From positions 186,001 through 250,000 of the forward strand of contig JAAYAX010000004.1 in the NCBI GenBank assembly GCA_012719175.1: a stretch of DNA of 64,000 nucleotides. Reading direction: 5' to 3'. This document shows positions 16,040-24,528 of the stretch, in pieces (the first letter of the stretch is position 1; every line of letters begins with the position of its first letter). A model generated the notes under the pieces. That model saw only the letters and a program-made list of their open reading frames with translations, did no database searches and was not told the origin of the DNA. The DNA is from Methanomassiliicoccus sp. Its GTDB lineage: Archaea > Thermoplasmatota > Thermoplasmata > Methanomassiliicoccales > Methanomassiliicoccaceae. The position numbers and the translations under genes were made by a program.

Positions 16040-17113
16040 TCAGAGGGGCACATCCCGCGGGACTATCGCGATCCTCTCCCCGCAGCTCGGGCACCGGCCG
16101 TCGTCCAGGTTTACGTTGATATCGGCGAAGGTTGGGCAGAAGCGGCTCATCTCCCCATTCTTGAAGCACACCTTATCAGCGACCTGCAGGCTCCTGCGCC
16201 GCACCACCACTTGCCCGCAGGAAGGGCAGAGCGTGTCCTGGTGGCACTCCCCCACGGTCCCTCCGAAGTACACGTATCGAAGGCCTGCCGTGATGCCGAT
16301 GCAGTACGCCTCCTCCATCCTCTCCATGGTCTGTTCGGGGATGTGCGCGGAGAGGTGGAACGGCCGGAAGCGGTAGAGGAACAAGGGCGTGTCGCACCCC
16401 ATCCTCTCCACGGTCCACCGGACCAGTTCCTCCACCTCCCGGGACGAATCGTTCATGCCGGGGATGAGAAGGCAAGTGAGCTCCACGTGCGCTCCCTGCC
16501 GGCGCGCCTCCGCACATGCCTCCAGGACCTCCTGGAGGCTGCCCCCGCACTGCTCTCGGTAGAACTCCTCGCAAAAGCCCTTGATGTCTATATTGGCCAC
16601 CTGCACGGCCTTGAAAAGCTCCGCCGAGGCGGGCGGCAGGATGTAACCGTTGGTGTTCACCATGGTGAAAAGACCGTGCTCGCGGGCGAGGCGGGCGGTA
16701 TCGATGATGAACTCCGCCCACACGGTGGGCTCGTTGAACGTCCACGCTATTCCCTGAACGCCTTGCCCTATGGCCATGTCGACCACCTCCCGGGGGCTCA
16801 TGTACGTGCATTCCGCATCCTCCACGCGAGCGTTGACGAGCTTGGCGTTCTGGCAGTTCAGGCACCGCAGGTTGCAGCCGAACGTCCCCAGGGACAGCAC
16901 CATAGAGCCAGGGCGATAGTGGAATATGGGCTTCTTCTCGATGGGGTCGACGTTGCGAACGCAAACCTTCCCGTAGGTCAGGGAGATCATCTCTCCGCCG
17001 ATGTTCCTGCGCGCTCCGCACCGGCCGGTCGCGCCGTCAGGAAGGAGGCATCGGTGGGGGCACAGGTCGCACCTGACCTCTCCGCCCTCCATATGCCACC
17101 ATCTTGCCCTCAT
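16040..17113 (-). CDS. Radical SAM protein of the AmmeMemoRadiSam / PflA-like family
   Basis: The 357-aa protein carries the radical SAM cluster motif CNLRCLNC (CxxxCxxC) near residue 79-86, preceded by an N-terminal CDLCPHRC zinc or cluster motif and GRCGARRN. Near the C-terminus two more Cys pairs occur (LCPSCGQ, RCPSCGE). The order and motifs FGCNLRC, WTFNEPTVW and DIKGF are those of the AmmeMemoRadiSam radical SAM proteins, which usually accompany an AMMECR1 and a MEMO1 protein. Neither partner is adjacent here. The reaction of the system is not established. The next gene upstream, hmgA, is on the same strand. Confidence 0.85.
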   Translation of the reverse strand: MRARWWHMEGGEVRCDLCPHRCLLPDGATGRCGARRNIGGEMISLTYGKVCVRNVDPIEKKPIFHYRPGSMVLSLGTFGCNLRCLNCQNAKLVNARVEDAECTYMSPREVVDMAIGQGVQGIAWTFNEPTVWAEFIIDTARLAREHGLFTMVNTNGYILPPASAELFKAVQVANIDIKGFCEEFYREQCGGSLQEVLEACAEARRQGAHVELTCLLIPGMNDSSREVEELVRWTVERMGCDTPLFLYRFRPFHLSAHIPEQTMERMEEAYCIGITAGLRYVYFGGTVGECHQDTLCPSCGQVVVRRRSLQVADKVCFKNGEMSRFCPTFADINVNLDDGRCPSCGERIAIVPRDVPL

Positions 17114-17183
17114 ATTAGGCCCATATCACTTCGTCGTTCATACCTGTTGCCAACAATAGCGCAATGCTCGACGAACGGCAGCA

Positions 17184-18347
17184 TCATCTTCCTAACCGGC
17201 TGTGCGCCGACCCCAGCTGCCCCGCGGACTGGGCGCTCAGCGTGGAAAGCTCTCCTGCCAGGACGGCCGCCCCCACGATCTCCGCCAGCTTCCATGCCTT
17301 CCCCTCGCCGACGCATCCGATCATGCTGAGCGCCTCCGCCTGGCACGGCAGCCGTGTACCGCCGCCCACCGTTCCCACCTCCACGCACGGAAGGCGAACG
17401 GAGATGTATAGGTCGCCGTCCACTACCTCGCAGGTGGTGGTTACCATGCTGCCTTCGGCCACCTGGGCGGGGTCCTGGCCAGTGGCTATGTACAGCGCGG
17501 CCAGCATATTGGCGGCGTGGGCGTTTGAGCCGAGCGAGGCGGCGAGGGAGGAGCCGATACTGCACTTACGATAGCAGGTCTCCGCGACCGCCTCGGGAGT
17601 GGTGTGCATCTTCTCCTCAAGGATGGCGCGGGGGATGGTAGCATCGGAGAGGACGATCTTGCCCCGCCCAAGAATGGAGTTGATGGCCGCCGGCTTCTTG
17701 TCCACGCAGAGGTTGCCGGACACGGATATCAGGACCGCTCCGGTCTCTTTCTCCACTACCTTGGCTACGGCCTCAGAGGCTATGGTGGCCATGTTCATGC
17801 CCATAGCATCACCGGTGCTGTAAGAGAGACGAACATACATGGAACGGCCGACCACGAAGGGGTTGGCGCTCAGGAGCTTACCATGCCTGGTGGTGCCCTC
17901 TGCCGCCTCCTTCAGCATGGTGAAGTTATCTCGCACCCACTCGCCGGCCTGGACCGCGTGGCGGGTGTCGCGGACGCGGAACACCGGCGCGCGCGACATC
18001 TCGTCCTTGACGACCACGCTGGTCGCGCCTCCGGAAACGGTTATCACCGAGCATCCTCTGTTGACAGACGCGAGCAATGCGCCCTCGGTGGTGGCCATGG
18101 GTATGAGGAACTGCCCCACGGCATGGTCGCCCTTGATGTCTAGCGGCCCCACGAAGCCCACCGGCACCTGTATCGTACCGATCATGTTCTCGATATTCTT
18201 CTCCGCGACTGCGGGATCAATAGATGTCGCTCCGATGTGCCGGAGATCGGTGCCCGTGGCCTCTTCCACGGCCCTTCGGCGTTCGTCGACGTCCTCGCGG
18301 GTCTTCCCCCGGTTCTTCAGCCCTGCTCCCATCGTATCGGAATCCAT
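17184..18347 (-). CDS. hmgA: 3-hydroxy-3-methylglutaryl-CoA reductase (class I)
   Basis: This NADPH enzyme makes mevalonate, the precursor of archaeal isoprenoid lipids. The 387-aa protein shows the class I motifs ENMIGTIQVPVGFVGPL, TTEGALLASVNRGC (catalytic Glu), DAMGMNM, CVDKKPAAIN (catalytic Lys), GSNAHAANM, and EVGTVGGGTRLP. Length is that of the soluble archaeal enzyme without a membrane domain. The start at 18347 (MDSDTMGAG) leaves a divergent spacer to the next gene containing a palindrome at 18421-18437. Confidence 0.96.
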   Translation of the reverse strand: MDSDTMGAGLKNRGKTREDVDERRRAVEEATGTDLRHIGATSIDPAVAEKNIENMIGTIQVPVGFVGPLDIKGDHAVGQFLIPMATTEGALLASVNRGCSVITVSGGATSVVVKDEMSRAPVFRVRDTRHAVQAGEWVRDNFTMLKEAAEGTTRHGKLLSANPFVVGRSMYVRLSYSTGDAMGMNMATIASEAVAKVVEKETGAVLISVSGNLCVDKKPAAINSILGRGKIVLSDATIPRAILEEKMHTTPEAVAETCYRKCSIGSSLAASLGSNAHAANMLAALYIATGQDPAQVAEGSMVTTTCEVVDGDLYISVRLPCVEVGTVGGGTRLPCQAEALSMIGCVGEGKAWKLAEIVGAAVLAGELSTLSAQSAGQLGSAHSRLGR

Positions 18348-18420
18348 ATGGCCTTTTTCTCTTAAGGCTTCTGACCTCGTCCAGGGATGTTTCGAGAGCT
18401 ACGTCTGAGGGAAGCAAACT

Positions 18421-18437
18421 ATATCGGTTACCGATAT
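18421..18437. promoter_or_regulatory. Palindrome in the divergent hmgA / speD-like spacer
   Basis: ATATCGG-TTA-CCGATAT is a perfect 7-bp inverted repeat with a 3-nt spacer. It lies about 75 nt upstream of the hmgA start and 117 nt upstream of the SpeD-like gene. This size and symmetry suit a dimeric repressor operator. The protein that would bind it is unknown. Confidence 0.4.
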
Positions 18438-18553
18438 TCGATGAACGGCGTTTGAAAATGCATGAAAAATTTCTATGGAATCAATTTCAAATACCAGGAT
18501 TTCATCATGCATTCCCAATCCAAAAATGGATCTCGGTAAGGTGATAATAGGAC

Positions 18554-18976
18554 ATGTATAGCATGAGTCCAAGGACGGGCAAGTGTTTGAGCGATGAGGA
18601 ATGCATAGACAAGTTCAAGAAGGAAGAAGAGTGGGGACTCCTCACTTCCATTGACCTTCATGACTGCGACCCCAAGAAGATCTCCAGTAAAGAGGTTATT
18701 TCGCAGTTCTCTATCGACCTCTGTGAGTACATCAGTATGAAGCGATTCGGCGATCCGATCGTGGTAAGGTTCGGGGCCGATCCCAGAGTAGCAGGTTACT
18801 CGCTCGCTCAGCTAATCGAGACCTCGCTGATCTCCGGCCACTTTGCCGAGGACACAGACCGGGCGTTCATCGACGTCTTCTCCTGCAAGGAATATCCCCC
18901 TCAGCTGACGGCGGAGTTCTGCAAGAAGTACTTCGGGGCCAAGTCCATGGAGTACTCAGTGGTCTTTAGGACTTAA
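18554..18976 (+). CDS. S-adenosylmethionine decarboxylase (SpeD)-like proenzyme
   Basis: The 140-aa protein has the SpeD fold signature LTSIDLHDCDP near residue 30-40 (family form: DLYGCDP) and IDVFSC at 106-111. Ser91, His96 and Cys111 have exactly the spacing (5 and 15 residues) of the pyruvoyl serine, histidine and cysteine in Thermotoga SpeD. However, the residue before the serine, normally Glu, is Thr, and the following His is Leu (TSLISGH). It could decarboxylate AdoMet for polyamine synthesis or be one of the diverged SpeD relatives with another substrate or no self-cleavage. A second Met at residue 4 is an alternative start. Confidence 0.7.
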   Translation: MYSMSPRTGKCLSDEECIDKFKKEEEWGLLTSIDLHDCDPKKISSKEVISQFSIDLCEYISMKRFGDPIVVRFGADPRVAGYSLAQLIETSLISGHFAEDTDRAFIDVFSCKEYPPQLTAEFCKKYFGAKSMEYSVVFRT

Positions 18977-19186
18977 GCTATTATCTCCTTACTCTTCAAC
19001 AGAAGAGCACAAATCCCTTCCAACTTTCTCTCATATTATCCTGACATTGTGGCACCTCAGGTTTACACGGATTTTTCAACCTTTGACGAGCCGTCCACGA
19101 TTTGTTTTTATTTTTTATTTCTTATATCTCACCGAGCTCGATCAGAGAAAGCTTTAAAACCGTTGGCAGTATTCCCTCCATTCAAC

Positions 19187-19261
19187 GGGCCCGTAGCTTA
19201 GCCTGGCTGGAGCGCCCGGCTGATAACCGGGAGGTCAAGAGTCCAAATCTCTTCGGGCCCA
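19187..19261 (+). tRNA. tRNA-Ile(GAU), copy 1
   Basis: Acceptor GGGCCCG pairs with CGGGCCC; the anticodon arm CCCGG-CTGATAA-CCGGG gives GAT; the T-arm is AGAGTCCAAATCTCT. The discriminator is A, and CCA is encoded at 19262-19264, unlike the serine tRNAs here. CTTTAAAAC at about 19152-19160 is a TATA-like promoter. The 17 nt upstream and the whole gene are identical to copy 2 at 20303. Confidence 0.95.
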
Positions 19262-19264
19262 CCA

Positions 19265-19700
19265 CATTCATCCGGCTTGAGTCGCTTTTGACAAGAGCCT
19301 TTTTCATCTCTCCCCTCACAGGGGAATTGTGATATAGGATCCTTACAACCCGGTTCTGAAGCTACTGATTAATGACATCCTTTTACCCTTGTGTTAGATG
19401 CGATCGTCTCTCTCTTGTGATGTAGGACCATGCTCACTTCTTCTAATAACTCTCTATGAAAAAACGGATGACTTCGTACAAATCCAGAAGGATGTGTTCG
19501 AGAGCATCGATTTCTTAGCTCAATGATGATACCTTAAAATTCAACTATTCGTCAATCCCTTACGTTTTTCCAAGGTTTTTACAAAAAACCTGAATCATTC
19601 TATCGGCATTTCTGAAAGGTCAATGCAAGAATTCGAAGGTTGCAATATATTTATCGAAGATCATATCACTTAACCCCTCCTACTGAAGTAGTGGAGAAAA
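19265..19700. other. AT-rich spacer after tRNA-Ile copy 1
   Basis: No open frame with coding character was found on either strand. The stretch is A/T-rich compared with the flanking genes and shows no clear hairpin or repeat. With the decayed gene that follows it probably represents debris between two tRNA copies. Confidence 0.4.
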
Positions 19701-20080
19701 ATGGCAATGTCCAAAAAGATGTTGATGATCATTACCGTGATCGTTGTGGTGACCATCATTGCCATCGCCTCCACGGTGGCCAGTGGAGACGCAGATAGAT
19801 AAAGTCACCTTTACCGGCACCACGGACATGGTCACGGACTGGTCAACCTGCAGGCCGGGGTCACGATCTTCCATCTCACGTCCGACGGTACTAGCTACTT
19901 CATCGTCACTCTCAAGCATTATAGGGTAAGCAGTTGGACCTTCTCGCCAATGATATCGGCAATTATATCGGTGAGAGGTCGGTAAAGGTCAACAGCGGGA
20001 TCTTCAACGCCTCCCCCGGCATACACTGGATGAACATCGACGGGTGTGGAGATTGGATGATCAAGATCACCAAGATGTGA
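19701..20080 (+). pseudogene. Frameshifted gene for a secreted or anchored protein
   Basis: Frame 1 begins MAMSKKMLMIITVIVVVTII, a signal peptide or membrane anchor, and stops after about 33 codons (TGA/TAA near 19800). The coding pattern then jumps: VTFTGTTDMVTDW, next VNLQAGVTIFHLTSDGTSYF in a second frame, and finally GKQLDLLANDIGNYIGE to WMIKITKM, ending at 20080. The three pieces fit one compact secreted domain. At least two frameshifts (near 19800-19850 and near 19920) disable it, unless they are sequence errors. It lies between the two tRNA-Ile copies. Confidence 0.6.
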
Positions 20081-20285
20081 TCTCAAACTCCTTCATACTT
20101 TTTATTAGCCAGCATTTCCTTCATCGAATGTTTGACCTTCTCACAGTAATGCTCTTCGATCCTCCTGATATTCTTCCTCGCATCGGCCATATTAAATTAA
20201 GCCATTTTTTCAGCGCGATACCTGTTCTCTTTCCAAGGATTGCAGGAATGTTCTTGCCTATGGCAAGCCTTAAAAAGGGAGGTGC

Positions 20286-20380
20286 TATTCCCTCCATTCA
20301 ACGGGCCCGTAGCTTAGCCTGGCTGGAGCGCCCGGCTGATAACCGGGAGGTCAAGAGTCCAAATCTCTTCGGGCCCACCA
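20286..20380 (+). repeat. Direct repeat containing tRNA-Ile copy 2 (mate at 19170-19264)
   Basis: TATTCCCTCCATTCAAC followed by the entire tRNA gene and CCA (95 bp) occurs at 19170-19264 and again here without a visible difference. TATA-like TTAAAA lies about 30-35 nt upstream in both. The copies are 1116 bp apart, so a segment of that period is bracketed by tRNA genes. Confidence 0.85.
20303..20377 (+). tRNA. tRNA-Ile(GAU), copy 2
   Basis: Identical to copy 1 throughout, with CCA encoded at 20378-20380. CTTAAAAAGG at about 20269-20278 is the probable promoter. Both copies look functional. It marks the left side of a segment that ends with a 24-nt copy of its 3' end at 24505-24528. Confidence 0.95.
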
Positions 20381-20425
20381 TACCTATCAAGTGGTTTCTC
20401 CTTCACCAATTCCTTTGGGAAACGC

Positions 20426-20660
20426 CTACCTAGCGAACGATGGCGGGTTGATCTGTTCCAACAAAGCCTCGGGGTTCGCTCTCAAACTTATTCCTATCAA
20501 CTCCGGGGTAGAACACCATCCTAGCTCTGTCCTTCCGAGGACATGGTTTGATACATTCTCCATTGGTATCCCAGCCCTTCTTGCTGCCAACCTTACTAGC
20601 TTATCGAGAGGAACGTCGTGGTATGCCCCTGGATTCCATCCTTTTTGACAGTATTTCTTT
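20426..20660 (-). pseudogene. Coding remnant without start codon
   Basis: On the minus strand about 78 codons look coding (YCQKGWNPGAYHDVPLDKLV, then RLAARRAGIPMENVSNHVLG, ending PPSFAR). The frame begins directly after a stop, and a second frame just upstream (NPTVVKEILSKRMESRGIP) appears to be its continuation across a frameshift. The family is not recognised. The rest of the spacer to 21047 shows no gene. Confidence 0.35.
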
Positions 20661-21047
20661 CACTACTGTGGGATTTTCGCATAGGGGTCATTCACCGAGG
20701 CCTTTCCACTCATCTCTCCCCTCTTCTCCTGGTAGTGTTGGATCTAGTTTATCGTATCTCAAGCTCAGGGGACTGTTCTCCGCTTGCCTTGACTGTGCCC
20801 TTTTCCGCTGACATCTATTGTATTCACCCTTACATCGTACATGGTCAGCCTTTCGACCTCCACCCGATGAATAAAAAGCAAGAACTCAAATTGGGAGATC
20901 GATCGTTCTAGAGATACGGTCCTTTCAGTGCGGGACATAGATGATATATCCCCCATATCCATACAACCCCAGCCTGGTCGACGGACGGCTTAGGGGACCG
21001 TGCCATGCTGATCAACTAGGCGATGAACAGGTGGCAAGCAATTGGCA

Positions 21048-22160
21048 ATGAATAAGAGTGGTCCGCTCCCGGGCGAGGTGGAGGAACTGCGCACCAGGGT
21101 GCAGGCGGAGATCGATCTGGAATTGAGAAACCAGAAGGCGATCGAAATGCAGCCCATTCGGGCCAAGAAGTTCCTCCCGGTCCTGTTCGTTATGCTCGCG
21201 ATCAATGTCGTTCTCGCCTTGACCACTGAAAAATACACGCTGGTCTGGATCGTATCCAGCTTCTGGGTGTACATGTACTTCTTTGTCGTGATCATGTTTC
21301 CTACCACCTGGAGAGTTGAGGTACTGTCGGAAAGCGCCCAGGGAAAGAAGGTGCCCTTCAGGATCGCCGGAATTCGGGGAGTGCTCAAGAAGGGGAAGAA
21401 AGCTGTAATAGTTACTTTCTGGAACAGCTTCTTCGTCGGCACTCAGACCATGGCACGAGGTATCTGGGTGTTGCTGGTAACCACCTTCATCTTCGCTATC
21501 GTCGGATGGCTGGTCTTCAATGAGATCCCTGCTGTGGCTGTCGCCATAGTCCTGGCCCAGGGGGCGGCGATCATCTGCTATTATGTGTTCATCATGCGGA
21601 ACCGCCCCTATTCCAAGGTGTTCATTCGAAACCTCTACAACATTCGGAGGGATCAGAATGTGCATTGGGATATCTATCTGAAGGGAGCTGTCGCGATCAT
21701 TCTCCTGATGACGGTCTTTGCCATACTGATGGTCACCGCCATGTTCTTCCCCCGGATAACCCTGGACGCGGTCATCTCCTACCTGGAGTCCGACGGCTTC
21801 CAGATCGACCTCCTCGACCTGATCCTGATCTTCGCGACCCAGTTCGTCATAGTCCGTTATATTCAAGGGTTCGATAGCGCCAGGTTTTCCTCCGCGTTCA
21901 TCAGGGACAAGATCGAGTTCCTGCGCAACGACGTCCTGGCCGGACTGGACTCGCTCGATGGTCTGTCCGATGAGGAAAGAACCACCAAGTTTCACTCCAT
22001 AAAGGAGCGGTTCCTCGTATCCAAGCTTTACATGATCGCTTACAAGAACTTCTTCGGGTACCTACCCAGCTATCCCCTGATAGTGGACTTCCGGGCCGTC
22101 CTGCAAGAGGATGTCATCGAAGCGTTGGGTGCGGAGATCCCTCTGGACATAACGGCGTAG
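21048..22160 (+). CDS. Polytopic membrane protein of unknown function
   Basis: The 370-aa protein starts with about 35 charged residues (acidic helix, GEVEELRTRVQAEIDLELRN), then has pairs of transmembrane helices at about 45-85, 140-195 and 220-285. A cytoplasmic C-terminal domain follows (about 285-370, FSSAFIRDKIEFLRNDVLAG). The longest frame begins with TTG at 21042, two codons earlier. It converges with the DprA-like gene (stops 9 nt apart). I do not recognise a family; no transporter motif is visible. Confidence 0.7.
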   Translation: MNKSGPLPGEVEELRTRVQAEIDLELRNQKAIEMQPIRAKKFLPVLFVMLAINVVLALTTEKYTLVWIVSSFWVYMYFFVVIMFPTTWRVEVLSESAQGKKVPFRIAGIRGVLKKGKKAVIVTFWNSFFVGTQTMARGIWVLLVTTFIFAIVGWLVFNEIPAVAVAIVLAQGAAIICYYVFIMRNRPYSKVFIRNLYNIRRDQNVHWDIYLKGAVAIILLMTVFAILMVTAMFFPRITLDAVISYLESDGFQIDLLDLILIFATQFVIVRYIQGFDSARFSSAFIRDKIEFLRNDVLAGLDSLDGLSDEERTTKFHSIKERFLVSKLYMIAYKNFFGYLPSYPLIVDFRAVLQEDVIEALGAEIPLDITA

Positions 22161-22169
22161 ACCGTTGCA

Positions 22170-23078
22170 TCAGAAAAGCTTCAGTTGCTTAGTCCCCGTG
22201 GGAGCCGCGTCATCCGGGTGCATGATCGGTATGGCCCCCAGCGCCTTGAGCTGCACGAACGAGGCCCCATGGTCCCTATCGGTGAACTTGCCGTGGTCGA
22301 CAGCGTAGACCCTCCGGCCCTGCCTGATCGCTACCTCCACCTGACGGTGGATGCCGCTGCCTCTAGCCGATTCCATGACCACCACGCTTCCTGACATCCC
22401 GGTGATTATCCTGTTCCTGTGGACGAATCGCCCCGGGTTCATTTGCGCTTCCTCGGTTATCTCGCTGACCAACGAGCCATTCCCCTCGATCCAGGAGGCC
22501 AATTCCCTGTTCTCCTCCGGAAATATCTCGGTGACCGGGGTGCCCATGACCGCGATGGTGTTCCCCCCAGCTCCCAGCGCTCCCTCGTGGGCTTGAGCGT
22601 CGATGCCCCTGCCCAATCCGCTCACGATGGTGTGCCCCCTGCTCGCCAGCCTGGCCCCGAACTCGTAGGCCAGTTCGAGCCCCTTCGGTGAGGGATGCCT
22701 GGTCCCGATCAGCGCCACTGGGGAGCTTCCGGGGAAGACCGTCCCTTTGACATAAAGTATCAGGGGAGGGTTCTGGATGAGCCTCAAGATTCCCGGATAT
22801 CCGGGTTCCCAGTAGGTAACGGCCCTTATTCCTTGCTTAAGGTAACGATCGGTCCGATCGGTCGTGCGGTCAAGGATGTCATTCGACACCGGCCGCTCGT
22901 TGAGTCGCATCAACGCCTGGTTCCCATCCTCCCCTTCCATCCCCTGTCGACCGGACAGATATGCTTCGAGAACCTGGTCGGCGACGTCCGTGGGTAGCTG
23001 CTGTAGGAACCCGACGATATCGGCCGCGGTATTGTCGTTCAGGCAGGCGATCAGACCGAGCTTCTTCAGGTTGAACAA
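22170..23078 (-). CDS. dprA: DprA/Smf-like DNA-processing protein
   Basis: The C-terminal 210 residues show the DprA Rossmann fold: VALIGTRHPSPKG, RGHTIVSGLGRGIDAQAHEG, GNTIAVMGTPV, and GSLVSEI, with a final RVYAVDHGKFTD. A helical N-terminal domain of about 90 residues precedes it. GGGAGG followed by ATACC and TTG at 23078 sets the start, giving 302 aa; the longer frame from 23192 lacks such a site. In bacteria DprA loads RecA onto incoming single-stranded DNA. In archaea its role is unknown, and relatives of this SLOG fold serve in nucleotide sensing and defence. It lies inside the tRNA-bounded segment. Confidence 0.8.
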   Translation of the reverse strand: MFNLKKLGLIACLNDNTAADIVGFLQQLPTDVADQVLEAYLSGRQGMEGEDGNQALMRLNERPVSNDILDRTTDRTDRYLKQGIRAVTYWEPGYPGILRLIQNPPLILYVKGTVFPGSSPVALIGTRHPSPKGLELAYEFGARLASRGHTIVSGLGRGIDAQAHEGALGAGGNTIAVMGTPVTEIFPEENRELASWIEGNGSLVSEITEEAQMNPGRFVHRNRIITGMSGSVVVMESARGSGIHRQVEVAIRQGRRVYAVDHGKFTDRDHGASFVQLKALGAIPIMHPDDAAPTGTKQLKLF

Positions 23079-23553
23079 GGTATCCTCCCGTGGCCTTCGA
23101 CATCGGTGCGGCATCAGACGACTCGGAGATCCCGCGACCGATGGGCGGAACGGCGCCATCAAAGCGGCCGTCGAAGCCTGTGGACGTATCATCTAACCTC
23201 GTTATATCAATGACGAGCAGGGCGGAAAACGGCCCGCCCTCGCCCGGGCATACCACCCTTAACCGCTCTCATGGTGTGCATGGACAGTATGTTCTCCGGT
23301 GATGGTGGACCGGTCTGGGGTTATGGCTGCACGACATGGCCTCCTGGCCCGAGGTCGGAGGATGATGTCGTATGAAACGACCTTTGCCACACCCAATACA
23401 TCAACTATCACCCTTAGCTACTGTCGCACCGGCTCGCGTGCCCGAACATTACTACCTCCAGGGCCCAGTTGATCAGGCATAATGGTCAGTTCCGAGATGA
23501 CTATTTTCTATTGTGATAACATTTAAATGGATTGAAATGAAATGTTAACTGCC
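23079..23553. other. Spacer with promoter upstream of 23554
   Basis: No gene is supported in this stretch. ATTTAAAT at 23521-23528 lies about 26-30 nt upstream of ATG 23554 and is a good TATA element, predicting a leaderless mRNA for the downstream membrane protein. Nothing else distinctive was seen. Confidence 0.4.
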
Positions 23554-24069
23554 ATGGCGATTACTGAAGGTGTTATCACACCCGCTGTGCTGATTATCGG
23601 GGCGTTGGCTGCGTTGGCAATAGCCTTCTTTGGCAGGAAGGGAAAGCTGGAGTTCAAGACAGATACCGAGTTCAACAAGAACCTGAGGGTCGTTAGCGGC
23701 ATCATCGGGGCCATTATGATCATCTGGGCCTTCCTCATGGTCTACGAGTCCACGTGGAGCGAGTTCCTGATGCTGCTCATGTTCATCATCCTCGGGTTGG
23801 GGCTGGTCCTCCCCCTCCTGCCGAGGACGAACCTGGGAACAGTCATCTCACTGATCCTCGCGGCGATCGTGGGCATCATCGTCCATCAGAGCACCACCCT
23901 CAATATCTGGCTGGTGATCATCACCGTGCTGATCGTCTTCTTCGCGTTCTTCCTGATATTCAGGGTGGTGGCCGCGTCCACCAAGCTGGTCGGCACGACC
24001 ATAGGCTCCCGATGGGTCCTCCTGGTCCTGGGCATAGTCTCCCTGGTCATTGGGATCTGGAAGTTCTGA
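23554..24069 (+). CDS. Five-helix membrane protein of unknown function
   Basis: The 171-aa protein is mostly membrane: helices at about 5-25, 45-65, 70-95, 100-145 and 150-171, with one cytoplasmic loop (FFGRKGKLEFKTDTEFNKN). The TATA box at 23521 points to ATG 23554 rather than the in-frame ATG 23542. Small hydrophobic proteins with this layout occur in many archaea under DUF names; I cannot assign one. It is the last gene before the tRNA 3' fragment. Confidence 0.6.
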   Translation: MAITEGVITPAVLIIGALAALAIAFFGRKGKLEFKTDTEFNKNLRVVSGIIGAIMIIWAFLMVYESTWSEFLMLLMFIILGLGLVLPLLPRTNLGTVISLILAAIVGIIVHQSTTLNIWLVIITVLIVFFAFFLIFRVVAASTKLVGTTIGSRWVLLVLGIVSLVIGIWKF

Positions 24070-24504
24070 CAGGACCTGGATGAAATCCTTTCCCCTTCCC
24101 ATCGCTTTTTTCTTACCTATGCTCGGTCCCGGTGGCCGAGCCACATCGCCCCAGGGCTGATGTCGTAACAATGACAAAGCCCCCCCTCCGGCGATAAGCG
24201 CAGGCGATCCAGATCGCTTCTCGTCCCCCTGACCCGCTCAAATCGAGTATTGGTCAAGCAAGGGGTTGAGCCGATAAGGGGCTCAAAGCCCATCGCAAGA
24301 CGATAAAATGCTCTCCCGGATAGATTGGACCGATTGGACACGATCTTCCAGGAGGGCTCGATGCATTCCCACGGGAATAATCATCTAGGTCTCTATCTTG
24401 ATCTCTCCAGGTTCTAATTTCTGGGTCTTCCTCATTATGTCGACACTCCTGCTCGATATGTCCTAAATGGAGTGGGGGAATGAGCATTTGCCAGCGCTCC
24501 TGGT

Positions 24505-24528
24505 GAGTCCAGATCTCTTCGGGCCCAC
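24505..24528 (+). repeat. Partial tRNA-Ile 3' end (att-like site)
   Basis: GAGTCCAGATCTCTTCGGGCCCAC-type sequence matches the T-arm and acceptor end of tRNA-Ile with one mismatch (A to G in the T-loop). There is no 5' half nearby, so this is not a tRNA gene. The overlap of 24 nt at the tRNA 3' end is typical for the attachment sites of archaeal integrative elements. Confidence 0.7.

Larger units (their letters stand above)
20381..24528. mobile_element. Putative decayed tRNA-Ile-integrated segment
   Basis: The segment starts at an intact tRNA-Ile and ends at a 24-nt duplicate of the tRNA 3' end (one mismatch). This is the signature left by integration of an element at the 3' part of a tRNA gene. 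Inside are a broken gene (20426-20660), a polytopic membrane protein, a DprA-like protein and another membrane protein. No integrase was seen, so it may have been lost, or the bordering repeat may be old. The element limits are inferred. Confidence 0.45.

Noticed and set aside
24480-24528. Third tRNA-Ile gene
   Set aside because: Only the T-arm and 3' acceptor are present; the D-arm and anticodon arm are missing, so it is listed as a repeat and not a tRNA.
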